Shown one piece after another: positions 35,405 through 47,783 of a stretch of 64,000 nucleotides of DNA. How positions within the stretch are numbered: position 1 is the first letter of the stretch; every line of letters begins with the position of its first letter. The DNA is from Strigamia acuminata (Eukaryota; Arthropoda; Chilopoda; Geophilomorpha; Linotaeniidae), in assembly GCA_949358305.1 (NCBI GenBank), contig OX442314.1, positions 25,413,060 to 25,477,059 on the forward strand, in the 5' to 3' direction. The notes under the pieces were generated by a model. It did not search any database. It had not been told where the DNA came from and worked only from the letters and a program-made list of their open reading frames with translations. A program made the translations under genes and the position numbers.

Positions 35405-36386
35405 GTAAATTTTGCTCTCTTTTATTATTATTATTACTATTATTATTATACTTCTACACATCCCGCCGCTCACATGTCTCGCTTTTTTTACACACCTCGT
35501 TATTTGGCCAGCAGGGCAAACTGGTTTCCACTTCAACTCACACTATGTCATCATATGTATAATAAGCCGTACACTTTTCAATAGACCTGTATGTGCTCTA
35601 TAGGCATCCAAAGCGCCATACATTATATCTATTTTTTGCACATTGTTGTGTAGCCTTGATTTTTGTCTCCTTATACTCCGCGTTTGATTCGCGTTTTATT
35701 TCCACTTTTAATTCGATTTTTATTTCGCGTTTAATGAAATCGGATTGGATTGCTGCACTACTAACACGGTGACCCTCGCAGTGGGTGCCAGTGGCACGTA
35801 TGGACAGAGGGCGCTGATGTGCAGATGGTGGGAGAAATGCACGTCAGTCACGTGGAGGGTAGGAGCCTCCTTTTGGCCAATCGCGAGGCGCGTGCTCTCG
35901 GTCGCGTGCCCATGACGCCATAGAACGTGCCGCAGTAGCAGCTGCTGTCATAGCTACTGCATCAGCCACGCGCAACCACGAGCCATGTGTTGCCAACCTT
36001 TGTGCTCGCTTCGTGGCTTTAGTAGCGCGCATAGTGGAGCATCGCCACTTGCGCAACTATTTAGACGCGCTTTCTGCTTTTCCTTCAATTCTCGCTTCTC
36101 CTCTGTCGCTTAATCAGTGAAAAAGAGATACAAGACAACAATAAAATTGAATAGAATTGTTTAAACGAGCTACTTTTGCAACAATGCAAAAATGCTCAAC
36201 AATGAAAAAATGTTCAACAGTAAAAAATTGTTCAACAATTTAGTCGTAACAATGAGTAATGTTCAACAATTTGGTTTGTTTTCTTGTTTGTCTCTTCTTT
36301 GTTTAAATTCTTAATTTTTGTGCATAAGAATTTCGATTTGAATTTCGCATCTAATTTTTTATTTTTATTGCTTTTTCTTCCTGTAG
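35405..36386 (+). other. predicted 3'UTR intron of the ASCL gene
   Basis: Two bases after the TAA stop lies AG|GTAAAT (donor at 35405). A strong acceptor, CTTTTTCTTCCTGTAG, ends at 36386. The 982-bp intron has a CG-rich interior (35750-36060). ASCL1 in vertebrates likewise has its whole coding sequence in exon 1 and an intron in the 3'UTR, so the arrangement appears ancestral. An AATAAA at about 36139 within the intron could allow a shorter unspliced transcript. Splicing is predicted, not observed. Confidence 0.65.
35876..35945 (+). promoter_or_regulatory. candidate intronic element: CCAAT box and GCAGCTGC E-box
   Basis: TTGGCCAATCGCGAG holds a CCAAT box at about 35877-35881. GCAGCTGC at 35938-35945 is the palindromic E-box favoured by ASCL1. 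Both lie in the CG-rich part of the predicted 3'UTR intron. This could be an autoregulatory element. The evidence is motif-level only. Confidence 0.3.
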
Positions 36387-38390
36387 AAAAAGAAAAAAGA
36401 AACAAGAAGCAGCAGAATCATTTAACCCAGTGAGTTAAACATGTAGAACAATGAAAAGAAGAACCCTTTCTCTCTTTTCCCGTTGCGTAACAACCAGTGA
36501 CCATGAAGACATGCCTCGGAGGCAAGATCAAGCGCAACGTCACACCAAAGTGAGTTGGCCATCTTATTTCCCACGGACTCGAACGGAAACTTTACATTTG
36601 GGAAATGAACAACCCAAAAGGACACCCAAAGCCAAGTTGCCAACAACTATTTTCACCGCTTATAAACGACAATAATTTTAGAAAGTGTTTAAAAAAAAAA
36701 AAAAAATTATATATTAAAAAAAAAAAAATTCCAAAAAAAAAATAATAATAATTAGTTAATAATATGTTAATATATGCGAAAAAATTTACTAAAAAAAAAA
36801 ATTTTCTAAAAAAAAAACAAAAAAAAAATACAAAACATTCCCTCCATCAACTCATATTTTTGTGGACATTTTGTTGATGAAACTTGTTACAGTAATAATC
36901 TTGTATAATAATTGCAACAACAACAAACAAATGAATAATGCCAGTTGAAAAAGGTTAGCACTTCCTGCACGAGATGGGGTGGGAGGTTAATTAAAGTTTG
37001 ACCACTGCCAACGCATCCTCCCTGGCCAGGAAGTGATGCAGTTAATGTCTGATCGCTCTGGTTGGACGTGACAACTTTTCCCTTGGGAAAAATCTCAGGG
37101 TCAGGGGAAAAAAATGACTTGGATGCGCACGCAATTGGGCGCGGACGGGCAAGGAGGATTCCTTCAAATACGACACCCTCATTAACCAAACACCGTGTCT
37201 GGCAAAGGCGTAAATCAAAAAGCTTGCCACAAATTCAAAAAACATTATTTTTGCCTCCCAAAACACCAATTTTTTTTCCTTGTTATTTCAAATCGTTGTA
37301 CTGTTAAAAAAACAAGTCTATTGATGACAAAACGCCTTTTGATGTTGTTGTATACAATTTTAATTATTTTTTTATATGTGGGCATTGTACAAATCCATCA
37401 TATCAAAAAATCTTCCCGTGTTATTACCGATTGATCGCCATTTTGGAGCGAATTTGTCCGATATTTTTGTACATATTATACAGAAACATATCTATCAAAG
37501 AATTACATATTATGAAAAAAAAATCTGTTATACGTTATCGTAACAGCATATTTTAGATCGATTTTTCTTGTTTGTATTAACTGTAAAAAAAGAAAAAGAA
37601 AGAAAGAAGAAAATGGTTCACAAGATGCCGTTTGTTCGCGTCTGTTTCGGCTCCAATCCAAAGAGTTTGATGAAGAAAAATGTTTGATATGATTAACTTG
37701 CGCTTATAAAGTGCGACTTATCTAACTTATTGTGCTCAGAAATTTATTTTAACTGAAAAAGATGAAAAGAAAAAGGTGAATAATATAAAATGTATATTTT
37801 TCTGTACTTAAAAACCTCGAAAGCATTCCATTTTCGGCCGAAAAATTAACTTTCTCGACCAAAATTTCAACGTTTCAAGAGCCAGAGAGAGACCTTTTGT
37901 CAAAGCGTTGGTCGATTCTACTTTGACTAAGGGAACGGGGGGAAAATAGAACGGGGGGTGGAAGACATAAGACGAGGGGTAGGGGTTTACGACAAAAGAC
38001 AGCTTCTCCTCTCCCTTGGCATTTTGAAAGGGATCCTACGAACAAAAGCACGTTGGCTACCCACCAAAATCAAGAACCACAGACTCGCAATAGCAACTCA
38101 GTCATATGTAAAAAATATTCCTAATGTGCAAAACTCAACTCAGTGCCCCAGTGTCCAGGATTTTTTTTACCATTTTTGTTCTTTAATACCTCATTTTGTC
38201 GTCTTTGTTTCTGTTTTTTCAAGAATAATCATTCCAAAAAATACCCCGTTTACAAATTTCTACATATTTTGCCAGTTTTTCTAATACAATGTGCCTTTTT
38301 ATTGACGAAAATCATTTTTTTTTATTGTACATAATTTTCTATACAGTGTCTTTTTTGTGGAACACAAAATAAAGCATTTTTTGAAGTATA
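36387..38390 (+). other. predicted 3'UTR exon of the ASCL gene
   Basis: Runs from the acceptor at 36386 to shortly after the AATAAA at 38368-38373, which is followed by a T-rich stretch. It contains two perfect Pumilio-type elements TGTACATA (37468-37475 and 38326-38333) and AT-rich tracts, suggesting post-transcriptional control. Short frames in it show no domain. A Su(H)-type TTCCCACG at 36568-36575 also lies here. An earlier, unrecognised poly(A) site could shorten the exon. Confidence 0.45.
38368..38373 (+). terminator. probable poly(A) signal of the ASCL transcript
   Basis: AATAAA followed by GCATTTTTTGAAGT. It is the first canonical hexamer on the plus strand that I found after the predicted acceptor. 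Cleavage would fall near 38390. Confidence 0.5.
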
Positions 38391-39320
38391 TTTACACATG
38401 TATTCGATTTATTTCTTCGTTCGGAAGCGTCGAGAAGACCAAAAGGGCTGGATTTTTGCCTTTATTAAGCAGCAGATGTTGAATGACGTCGAAACGTAGT
38501 CAACCTCATAAACATTAACAAACAACTGGGCAATTCACATATAGAGGGGAACAATTTGGACCGTTACAAACGATTTCAAACTGAAAAACCCAAATCAAAC
38601 AACTGTCACGCCAAACCAACACGTGATTTATTGCTCAATGTCCACCAGAAACGCGCGTATACACCTGGACGCCGCGTCCTTTTCTCCCACCACAACAAAA
38701 ATAAATCCAAAAAAAAAATATTTTTATTTTTAAACTTTTTCATATTCATAAAATATTTCACTTCCCGGAACGAAACCAATAATTAACCCGACAACGAGGA
38801 AAAACATTTCGTTTCATCAACGGTTTTATAAACGATGCTAAATTCTGTGTGGCAGACATCAGATTGTTCCGCTCCGCAGGACACTCGGGCCAAGTTCCCA
38901 GCATTTTTAATGAGGCCCGCACGTGGTGCTTTTCCCACAGCCACGCGACTAACGGAACGCGTGTGCAACGCTGTTCAATCAAAACCCTCATCTCCCTCCC
39001 TCCCACAACACTCACCCCTCCATCAACTGCGCATGCGTAGCGTCTGTGGCAACACAAAAGAGAAGCAAACTTATGGGAATGCAAGAGCTAAGTTGAAAAG
39101 AAGCGGGCTTTGACAACAGACTCACCATATGGACATAAAATGGTCCCAGCGCACACATTGCCTTTAGAAAATATAGAAAATTATAAATCTTTGGTGCAAA
39201 AATTCTTATAATAATAATAATTCCAAGCCAATAGCTTGAAAGTGCGTCACAAATTGTAATTAACTTAATGCCTAACAAACCGGTTGCGCACATAGGCAAT
39301 CAACAGTGTGCTTTTTATTT
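38391..39320. other. non-coding stretch downstream of the ASCL gene
   Basis: No gene recognised. Several short frames overlap on both strands at 38780-39110 without domains. GACGTCGAAACGTAGTC at about 38487-38503 resembles the tail of some retroelement ribozymes, but the core is incomplete (see rejected items). Confidence 0.5.
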
Positions 39321-39329
39321 TGTTTTGTT

Positions 39330-39700
39330 TAGTGCACACAGGTGATAGGAAACCCTATCTACCTGAGAATGGCAAGGAACCCCAGGTGTGGATCTATTGC
39401 AGCCAATTAGGCCATTGTTTGGGCCCCAGAGTCAACTTAGCGGTGTTCCTTTGGCGTCTCGTGAGCACGTGTCAACAAACAGTTCAGTTTGAGCTCTGTC
39501 CCTTTGATATGCCGGTCGGTTTGCACTTTTAGTTGTGGGCATCCATCGCCAGACGGAGAATTATTGCCCTCAATAATTATAAAATCGACCAGATGGTCGC
39601 TCGTAATAGCGCATATAAAATGCAGTCTGCTGCTCGAGTGACGACGCATGGGCTGTGGGCTCACCCAGCTTACTTTACGAGTCAATGACTCCCAGTTGGA
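39330..39700. promoter_or_regulatory. candidate regulatory island downstream of the ASCL gene
   Basis: A non-repetitive segment with CAGGTG at 39339 and 39383, a homeodomain-type CAATTAG at 39404, a SOX-type CCATTGTT at 39412 and CACGTG near 39464. It lies about 4 kb beyond the ASCL stop codon. Motif density suggests an enhancer, but chance is possible. Confidence 0.3.
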
Positions 39701-40170
39701 AATACCGTTATTCAGACTGCATTCGCATTGTCAGTTGCACTTCTTCGCATAAAAGAGGCAAAACTCATTGACCCTTGCATTCCCCCTAAGAGTCTTCACA
39801 TATTTTCTATTAAAATTAACGGAAAAAAATACCCAAAGAGTATGTACGCAGGCTTTGTGACACGCAAGCCACTAAAAACTATTCAAAACGGCTTGTTGTT
39901 ACCCGTCGCGCTGCAACTAAATATTTTGCTGACATTGCAAACGTGACGCCATGTTGTTGCTACGAATTGGTCACGTCGTAATGGCACATGGGAACAATTT
40001 TCTTAAATGTGCAAACGTCTGAAAGGTTTTGTAATGATTGGTTTTATGTTTTTTGTACCGTATTACTAATGGGGCGCGAAGGGACGACGGTCATTTACAA
40101 TAGAACTCAAGCATTTGACAGCCGTAAAATAAACACTAGTTTTCCTTACGGTCATCTGCTATGTCCGCAC

Positions 40171-40795
40171 TGAGGGTGCGGTCGGATAGGATACAATCCG
40201 ACTTAAACCGAGTTCGGATTGAATTGAGTCGGATTCGGATGGTGCCAAATCAATCCGGTTATTTTTGAATCGGATTAGATAATCCAAAATTTTATCCATA
40301 TATTCTGGATAGGATTGGGGGAAAAAACCGAAACGATCTTTATAATCCGAAACTTTATTTGCTATAAATGAAATAAAAAAAAATTGAGTTCTTTGGTGTT
40401 TTGCCAAAGTGAGGGATTTAAAAGCACTTTATTTTAAAATCTTATGATTTTTTTTTCTCACTTTTTTTGGTCAGTTTTGCACTTCATTCAACTTTTTTTT
40501 GTCATTTCTGCACGTAATTCATCAGTTTTTGGTCATTTTTGCACTTAATTCATCAGTTTTTGGTCATTTTTGCACTTAATTCATCAGTTTTTGGTTATTT
40601 TTGCACTTAATTCATCAGTTTTTGGTCATTTTTGCACTTAATTCATCAGTTTTTGGTCATTTTTGCACTTAATTCATCAGTTTTTGGTCATTTTTGCACT
40701 TAATTCATCAGTTTGAGACGTTTGGACATTTGGGACTCAATCCTATCGGCAATTTTTAAAAAAATCCTATTCAAACCGACTCAAACGCCCCCTTA
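40171..40795. mobile_element. complete hAT-like element with 31-bp minisatellite and 8-bp TSD
   Basis: A perfect octamer GTCCGCAC flanks the 625-bp element (40163-40170 and 40796-40803). It starts TGAGGGTGCGGT and, read inward from the right, TAAGGGGGCGTT. The arms are full of AATCCGA/CGGATT words. The array at 40478-40722 repeats every 31 bp (ATCAG at 40521, 40552, 40583, 40614, 40645, 40676 and 40707). It is related in reverse orientation to 21655-22012. No transposase is encoded. Confidence 0.9.
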
Positions 40796-40803
40796 GTCCG
40801 CAC

Positions 40804-43708
40804 ACGACCAAAACAGGCCTTACTTGTCTTTAACAAACAATAAGGCTGACTATTTATTTCCAGAAAAAAATATGGAATGATAATATCATTTTCTGTAAAA
40901 AAGAAATATTATTCTACAAAATTAATACTTTGTCAGGGTCTCCTGTAGCCCTGATAACTGCAAGAAAACATCTCGGCCACCGAAGTTGCACAACAAAAAG
41001 AAATTTTCTCTATCTTCACAATCTTCTCTTTTTCCAGCTTGAATAGGATCAAAATTTGAAATGGCTCCTAAGAGACTTCAAATATTGACCCATCTTTATA
41101 TAATAAGAACTTGAAAATCCTTAGCCACTTAACCAAAACCTCTGAATAATATTCAAGCAATAGAAAATAAATCACCCCTAGAGGGCCACTTCCCAAATCC
41201 TATTAAAACAGTTTCTATCTTTCTTTAGAATCAGCACGAAGCAGTGGCAGAATCATGTCAGCGAGACCTGTTCCTAAGATGCAACTGTTGAGGAGATTGA
41301 AGGTTTCCTTTTGACAGTCCCTTCTTGCACTGCTGCTGTTTCTTTATCTCACAGGGGGCCACAGAAAGAGCCTGCTCCATTATTGTGGTCGAGACCCCAC
41401 TCATGGTTTGACCGGTGACCAGTCCAAGCCTTTTTCTTTTGCCTGCCCATGGGCCTCGTCGATATTGAATAACCGATGAGATACGGATAAAGGGGACTTA
41501 CGGTAAAAACCCCCGTCTCTTGTTTACTAAATTATAACAATACACCCAGCCGATGGATGGGAGGCTCTTAGAGTTTCAGAAGGTAAACAACTCCCACCAG
41601 AAGAAAGAAGATACATTTTTCAGAAGGGGAAGACTTTAACGTTATCCGCAGCTTCATCTATCGTCACTGCGCACAAACAATGGCAGCACAGAAGCCACGA
41701 GGTAGCAAAGACTCGCGGGATCAATATGAGAAACCTTGGCTCGAGTGACCCACTTTTCGGGGGTCAGTCTCAGAGTCTGACACATGGGGCTGACATATCA
41801 ATTGCTAGCTTCTCACAGGACCGCAGTCTTGACGCGTGGAAGGGCGCGTGCAACTGAATAATTCTCCCCCTTCCCCATCATTCGCCACCCCAATACACCT
41901 CACCCTTCTTTCCGTACTGCTGCAGAAGCAAAAACTAGGCTACCAACCAATATAATAAATAAATGAATCAAAGGATGACCTGATTACCATATACAACCCC
42001 TGACAAATAGTATCGAATACTTTTTTCCCAGCACTCATCTTCTCACTTTGGCTGGCCGTAACTAAGAAAAAAAAGGTTACGGCAATCAACTGTTGATAAT
42101 TTTAGAAACTACACTTTATTTGGAATAAAACAGCGTTTTAAGATGATACAATATCTTTTTATTTATTATCGTAATGCACAATGACTTCTGCCGGAGAAAA
42201 ATGACATGGCATTTAATCTACCCTAGAGTTCGTGCGAATTCCAGTATTAAGCCTAATATTACACCTAATGATGCTAAAATAAAGTAATAAACAACAATAA
42301 ACTCATTATCAAAAGTAATTTACAGCGTAGTACCGAAATATTGTTGCTTTATTTCCTTTGTGTGCAACAAACTTGACAATCACCATGGTAAATACATGCG
42401 CAGAATGTGATGCGCAGTTTGAACTATAAAAGATGTTTTGCTTGTGATAAATCTCCCTGTAAGCACAAAATGTGAACCAGGATGCATTCACCTATCAACA
42501 GGCGTTTTAAACCAAAGCATTTTCCGCTGTCAATAGACACTTCCAAAAATGAATGTTGGGCGCTTCCCTCCAAAAAATCACTTTTTCCACACAAAAAATG
42601 TAGAAAATATAACAAACTGTTCTGAACATGTTAACAAACTCATTAAAACGTGATTTAAGCCTACTGAACGCTTTCAACGCCAGCATAAGGCCATCTGTGG
42701 ACACACTCCTTGTCACTCAACACATCAGCCTTCATATTGAGCTTTGAAAATTGCATTTCCCTGCTCCAAAATGCATACAGGCAAGCAGAGCCTAGTTTTG
42801 ATTATGTGAATTCATTCAACAGCCAAAGGTCTCCTCAGTTCAAAACATGACAGAAGGGATTCACCATTTTTTTCTTCTTTCTCTCTCTCTTCTTTATCAT
42901 CCCTTCTCATGTGTAGTAGTAAAATGGAGGAAGGGTGAAGGGAGGAAGTATTACAGAAAGGTCCTCCAATGGGAAATTGGGTCTCTCGGGCGACATGGGG
43001 ACCTGTGCAGGTCAGAGTGTCTCCCAGGGAGATGTGGGCCAGCAAATGCTACAATAAAACTAGAGCAAAACAAGGAGGTGTGAGCACCTTGTACAAAAGA
43101 TCCACTTCCAGTAGGAAGTAGGTGTTAGGGGGAGTACTGGCTTAACTATTACAATGCTGCAATTCAAATTTACACTAATGACCTACTTGTAGCTAGCATA
43201 TTGTTGCATGTTTACCTCAAATCGGACTGATTTCTTGGTGAACTTTCGCTCTGCTTCTGGTCTTGGGTTCACCGTGCAAAAACTATTTATAATCGTTTCA
43301 AGATACACCTGAGAGATACTGTATCTATTGGAGATTGTTTGTGGGTTTCCATTTTCATCGTTTTGTCGATGGCTAAATTTAGACAATTTAAAAGATGGGT
43401 AAAGTTACATCTCTTGAAGACTGCCATTTAACACCCTTTGTTCACTAGATACAATGGCAAGATACCAAATCTTTCAAAAGCAACACCTAGATTTGTCTTT
43501 TCAAGTAAATTTACATCGTCCTGTGCTTAAACTGTCTTTCGGTCAATAAACTCCGTCAGTTTCCAACTCAATTACACCACTCAATAGCAGCACAGCATCA
43601 AGATTAATTTGCATTGTATGACCAAAGATGTATAATATTCTGTATTTGTGATTTCTTCCTAGTATGTTGTTTATAATTTTTATTTTTTCACTTTTAATCA
43701 ATTTACCC
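40804..43708. other. non-coding stretch, no gene seen
   Basis: No gene recognised. The segment 41200-41960 is more complex and GC-richer than its surroundings and may be unique regulatory DNA. Short frames at 42309-43386 have no domain. Confidence 0.5.
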
Positions 43709-43840
43709 GGCATGCAACACTGCTTGAAATTTCATACATACTTTACGACGTATGATGTAAAGACTGTATTTACTATTTATATCATATTTACTTGACGTTC
43801 CGGTAAAATAAATATGAAATTTCAAGCAGTGCAGCATGCA
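43709..43840. mobile_element. 132-bp palindromic MITE
   Basis: Left arm GGCATGCAACACTGCTTGAA continues into ATTTCATACATA. The right arm TGAAATTTCAAGCAGTG then CAGCATGC is the reverse complement with few changes. About 30-bp arms surround a 70-bp centre. Confidence 0.8.
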
Positions 43841-43897
43841 AAGACTGCTGATTATATCTAAAAATCAGGTATTTGTTGTGTTTGTGTGTGCACAGAA

Positions 43898-44008
43898 TTT
43901 TTAGTTTAAGTGTATTTTAAGTTTAAACATGGGTTTAAACAGGAAATGATGTCATTTGTGGTTTAAAATTGAAGTAAAACACAAAATATTTTAGTTTTTG
44001 AATGCAGC
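43898..44008. mobile_element. MITE, TTTTTGAATGCAGC family (truncated)
   Basis: Near-identical in reverse orientation to 56265-56400. Shared words include GGTTTAAACAGGAAATGATG and AAAATTGAAGTAAAACACAA. The right end GAATGCAGC is intact; the left end is degraded. Confidence 0.8.
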
Positions 44009-46229
44009 CAGTGATTTTTCAGTTTTATTTTAGCATCAAGGCGCAAACCATAATTTCATTTTTAATTATAATAAACATTTTGAACGCAATCGATACAATA
44101 TTATTTCAACATTACTCGATGGTAAGAAATTTTTTTAATAATAAATTTTATTCTCATTATTATAAGTCTTAAATTTAATATAATAAGTGTTATTATCCTG
44201 GTGTGATATTTACTAATTACGCAACAAAAAACACCCCGATTCCAAAGAAGGAACCCGCGCATAGCTACGGTGTAAGCACGTAACCATTCACAAGCTCGGG
44301 CACCCTGGTGCTATTGTGCGCTCCACGCGACACGCCGTCAGTGGATCCATTCATACGGAAATGACATGCGGTTATGCTTTTCCTTTACCTCGCTTCTACT
44401 CAACTGGACAAACTTAAAACTCGAAAATTTAAAACTAAGAAAGAAAAAAAAAACACTTGACAAATACAATACACCTTAGAAAACTTTATACCATCCATTA
44501 AAATAAAATCCAGTGCCCCCAAACCTAGCTCTAAAATAAAACTCTTCCATCACAAATAACAAAATCATCAGGTATCGTCCTACACCTACCACACATCCAC
44601 ACAGACCGAAACCCTTCGTTAAAAAAAAATTTCTAAATATTTACCTACAATTTTTTCTACATTTTAAAAGGTAAAACTTTTAGTTTCCACCCATCGCCAC
44701 CCCTCTTCATCCCCTCAGCCCCCACCCCAAGCGCCATATGGTCATAAGCTTCTTCAGCTATAATATCCCTAATATAAAAAGAACTTGCAAACTCCAGCAA
44801 AACAAACTCTAATATTTATGTTTAACAAAAACTATGACGCTAATGATCACTAATTACCAGCCATTTTTCATCTTTGTTGATGTTTTAATTGAAAACAATC
44901 CCCAACTTACAAATCATCATTATTTATGCAGTCGCGCCCTGCAATTACCAAGTGCAGCCCAAAACCAAGGTGGCGAATCTGTGCAGCAAAACACCCGACA
45001 CCTTCGAACCCAACACCCGTACGAATTCCAGCAACGCACTTGAATGCACCTTACTGAATAATTCATCAAACTGTATGCGAAGGCATTTTTTTTCCCTCCT
45101 GCCCTTCACGCTCGGTCCTTCAGCCACTAACGGTGCACTGACGCTATTCAGAGCTGCGGCAGCCAATAGTGCGAGCGCTCGTCATTGTTCTACGCAGGCA
45201 GCCACGCGACCCCATCGCATCAACAATAGCTGGAGCCTGGCCGATGCCCAGATGGTCGGAACAATTGGTTTAATATGTCGCCGTGCGCCGTCCAGGGGAT
45301 GATGAAGGGGAGCTGGCGCGTGCAGGCAGCAGCAGGAGGAGGAGTAGAGAAGAGGTCGTTTCCATCCATATCCCATTCTTCCCGACTCCCCTTTCACTCT
45401 GTGTATATGCAATCTTATGTGGTTTCACTAAGGCTGCCATTTTTTTTTTAAACTCTTGTTATTCAACTATTATGTTGGGGCTTAGTGATAAAATATGAAA
45501 TATGGGTCACTCAAATTCGGTTAGAATAAAGAGAAATTCCAGTTTGATTAGAATATGGCTATATATAATTATTATTTTTTTTTAAATAATTAATTCTGGT
45601 TGAAACCGATCAGTGCTCAAAATGGAAAATTTCACAATATTTTTTAAATATATTATGAAATGCATTCCCAATATTATTATTATTATTATTTGTCAAATAC
45701 AAACGAATTTTTAAATGCATTTTTTCAATTGTATGCATTATTTAATGTACAAACATAATATACGGAGTACTTAAGTCCGTAAAAAAAGATTATATTATTT
45801 TTACACTATTTTCCCTTATTTTTTACACTAGGTTAAAAAATTCATACATATCAAGGACTGGTTTAGGTTAGATTAGGTTAAGTTAGGTAGAAAAAAGAAA
45901 GCGAGGTTGCGTAAACTTTAGTTTATTTTAGTGTAAAAATAAGGAAAAATAGTGTACAAATAAATGAAGTCCTCGGTAAAATCCTACACGATTAAACCAA
46001 AATTAATTTTTTCAACTCCAAAAACTAAACAACAAATTTATTTCCACCAAATTAAATTATTTTTTACTGTTACCATTTACCAAACCTGAAAAGCCGATTG
46101 CGAAAAACACCACCATGCATCCAGCCCGAAACCTGAATAATCAAAACAGACTTGAAGTAGGCCTGATAAGCAGGAAATAGGTGATAAAAACCCATCTACA
46201 CATACATAATTCCATCCAACCATAGACCT
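44009..46229. other. non-coding stretch, no gene seen
   Basis: AT-rich with an ATT run near 45675-45700. A CG-richer patch at 45100-45330 has overlapping frames without domains. A short TTAGG-like tract (TTTAGGTTAGATTAGGTTAA and following, 45862-45888) is seen. Confidence 0.5.
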
Positions 46230-47110
46230 AAAAGACAGGGGTCTTCAACCTTGCCATCAAACTTGCGATGTAAAAGACTTGTCCTCCAACTGAATAGACT
46301 CAAACTCCAAGTCCGAGCTCAAACGCTTGTGTGTGGGACAGGACTTCAAAACGACAAGAGAACTGCACACCGTAACTCAAACACCCCACACATAAACTAC
46401 ACGGGGGCCGCTCCGCTCTCCGTCCATTCAACGTCCGGGGGGACGTTTGCTGACGTTTATTTCGCAGCAGCTCCTTTTTATCGCCCCCCCTTCCCCCCCA
46501 TCCTCATTTTTCCCCACCCCGCGCGCAAAAATGAAAGACTGATTTGTTACTGGTATACCCATCTTGAGAATCCACAAAACCCCAATTAATAACGAAAAAG
46601 CGGTCGCACAAAAGGCACAACGGTCTCCGGCCAAGGGAGGGAGCGAAACCGGAGCTGGTCCCCGTAAGTCGCCGAGGGCACCCGCCTGGGGGCCCGGCGA
46701 TTGACGCTCTCGCATCGAGTTATGTTCGCGACTGTCAACGTCCTTCAATGGGTGATGTACTGCCGGACGGTTATAATAGTTCGAGGTGGTGGCAGAAGTG
46801 CAAGTAGCTGCAGCGAGCGCTCGCTCTCCTCTCTCCTGTTGGTGGAGGAAAGGAAGGAGAGGAGAATATTCCCCACCGACCTGATCTATGTTCCCTTTTC
46901 TAGACTGGTCGAGCGAATGGGCCTCTTTGTCAAAGCACGGGAGTCCCCATGCAAACAATGGCGCAGGAGGAGGTTGGAGAAGGGAGAAGGAACTGTTCTT
47001 CGACTACTGCATCTACTATAACTTTCTTCTCTCCCCTCGGATTTTTTTTCTTCTGCTTCGTCTTCTTTTTCTTTTTCTTTTTTCTTTTTTTTTTTTTTTT
47101 TTTTTCATAT
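46230..47110. other. GC-rich non-coding island with a SOX/POU-like composite
   Basis: A clearly GC-richer block with frames on both strands but no recognisable domain. ATGCAAACAATGG (46949-46961) overlaps a POU-type ATGCAAA with a SOX-type AACAATGG. A pyrimidine run lies at 47042-47105. It may be an enhancer or the promoter/first exon of an unseen transcript. Confidence 0.35.
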
Positions 47111-47783
47111 TCCTCGCTTGAGAATAGTTCTAAGACTTGCCACTGCAGTGCTTGGTTGCAAGTGAGAAATCTTCTGGTGGCACGTGCAAAGCTCGTGACA
47201 ACCATTGTGTCCCCTCGATCGGATGGGGAAAAAATTTAGATGCACTGTTTGAGTTATGGTGCATTGAGAAGCTTTTATTGTGTGTAAGAAATTGTCAAAT
47301 GGATGTGAAGTATTGTCGGGTATTGATTGATGTTGTTTAATGAAATGTGCGTTCAAATGCTTGCAAGTGTGCAAAGAATTTTTTTTTTCAAATAGCTTAG
47401 GACAAAACTCGTCATTTTCATACACTTTGTCTAAACAAATTGATTGAGACGCAATTATTATTGGTAGAACATTGGATTTGTAATATATTACATATTACCG
47501 GTGTGGAAAACTACCAATGGAATTAATATTAGATTTTTAAATGCCAAAAACGTTATTTCTGTATTTAGTCGAAATTCATATCTTCTGGCCCCAAATTTCT
47601 GGAAAAAAAAGAATCGGCTCAGACTCCATGTAGCAGAGATGATCGATTTAACATTGCATCTATGCAAATGCGATATTAAACATCGCATCTGTCTAGATGT
47701 GATGTTTAATCCAATAGAATCATGAACTAAAACGCTCTTAATATCAATGGCTGTTTTGAAGAATCAATGCTGTACCAACAAAG
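47111..47783. other. non-coding stretch, no gene seen
   Basis: AT-rich DNA without a supported gene or a clear repeat boundary. Confidence 0.5.

Noticed and set aside
38470-38510. Hammerhead ribozyme-like tail with GACGTCGAAACGTAGTC
   Set aside because: The GAAAC half is present, but the required CTGATGA half reads TTGAATGA, and no convincing stem I pairs around it. A covariance-model search would settle it.
46230-47110. Possible protein-coding exon in the GC-rich island
   Set aside because: Frames of 176, 106 and 112 aa overlap on both strands, none with a domain or clear splice sites. Composition explains their length.
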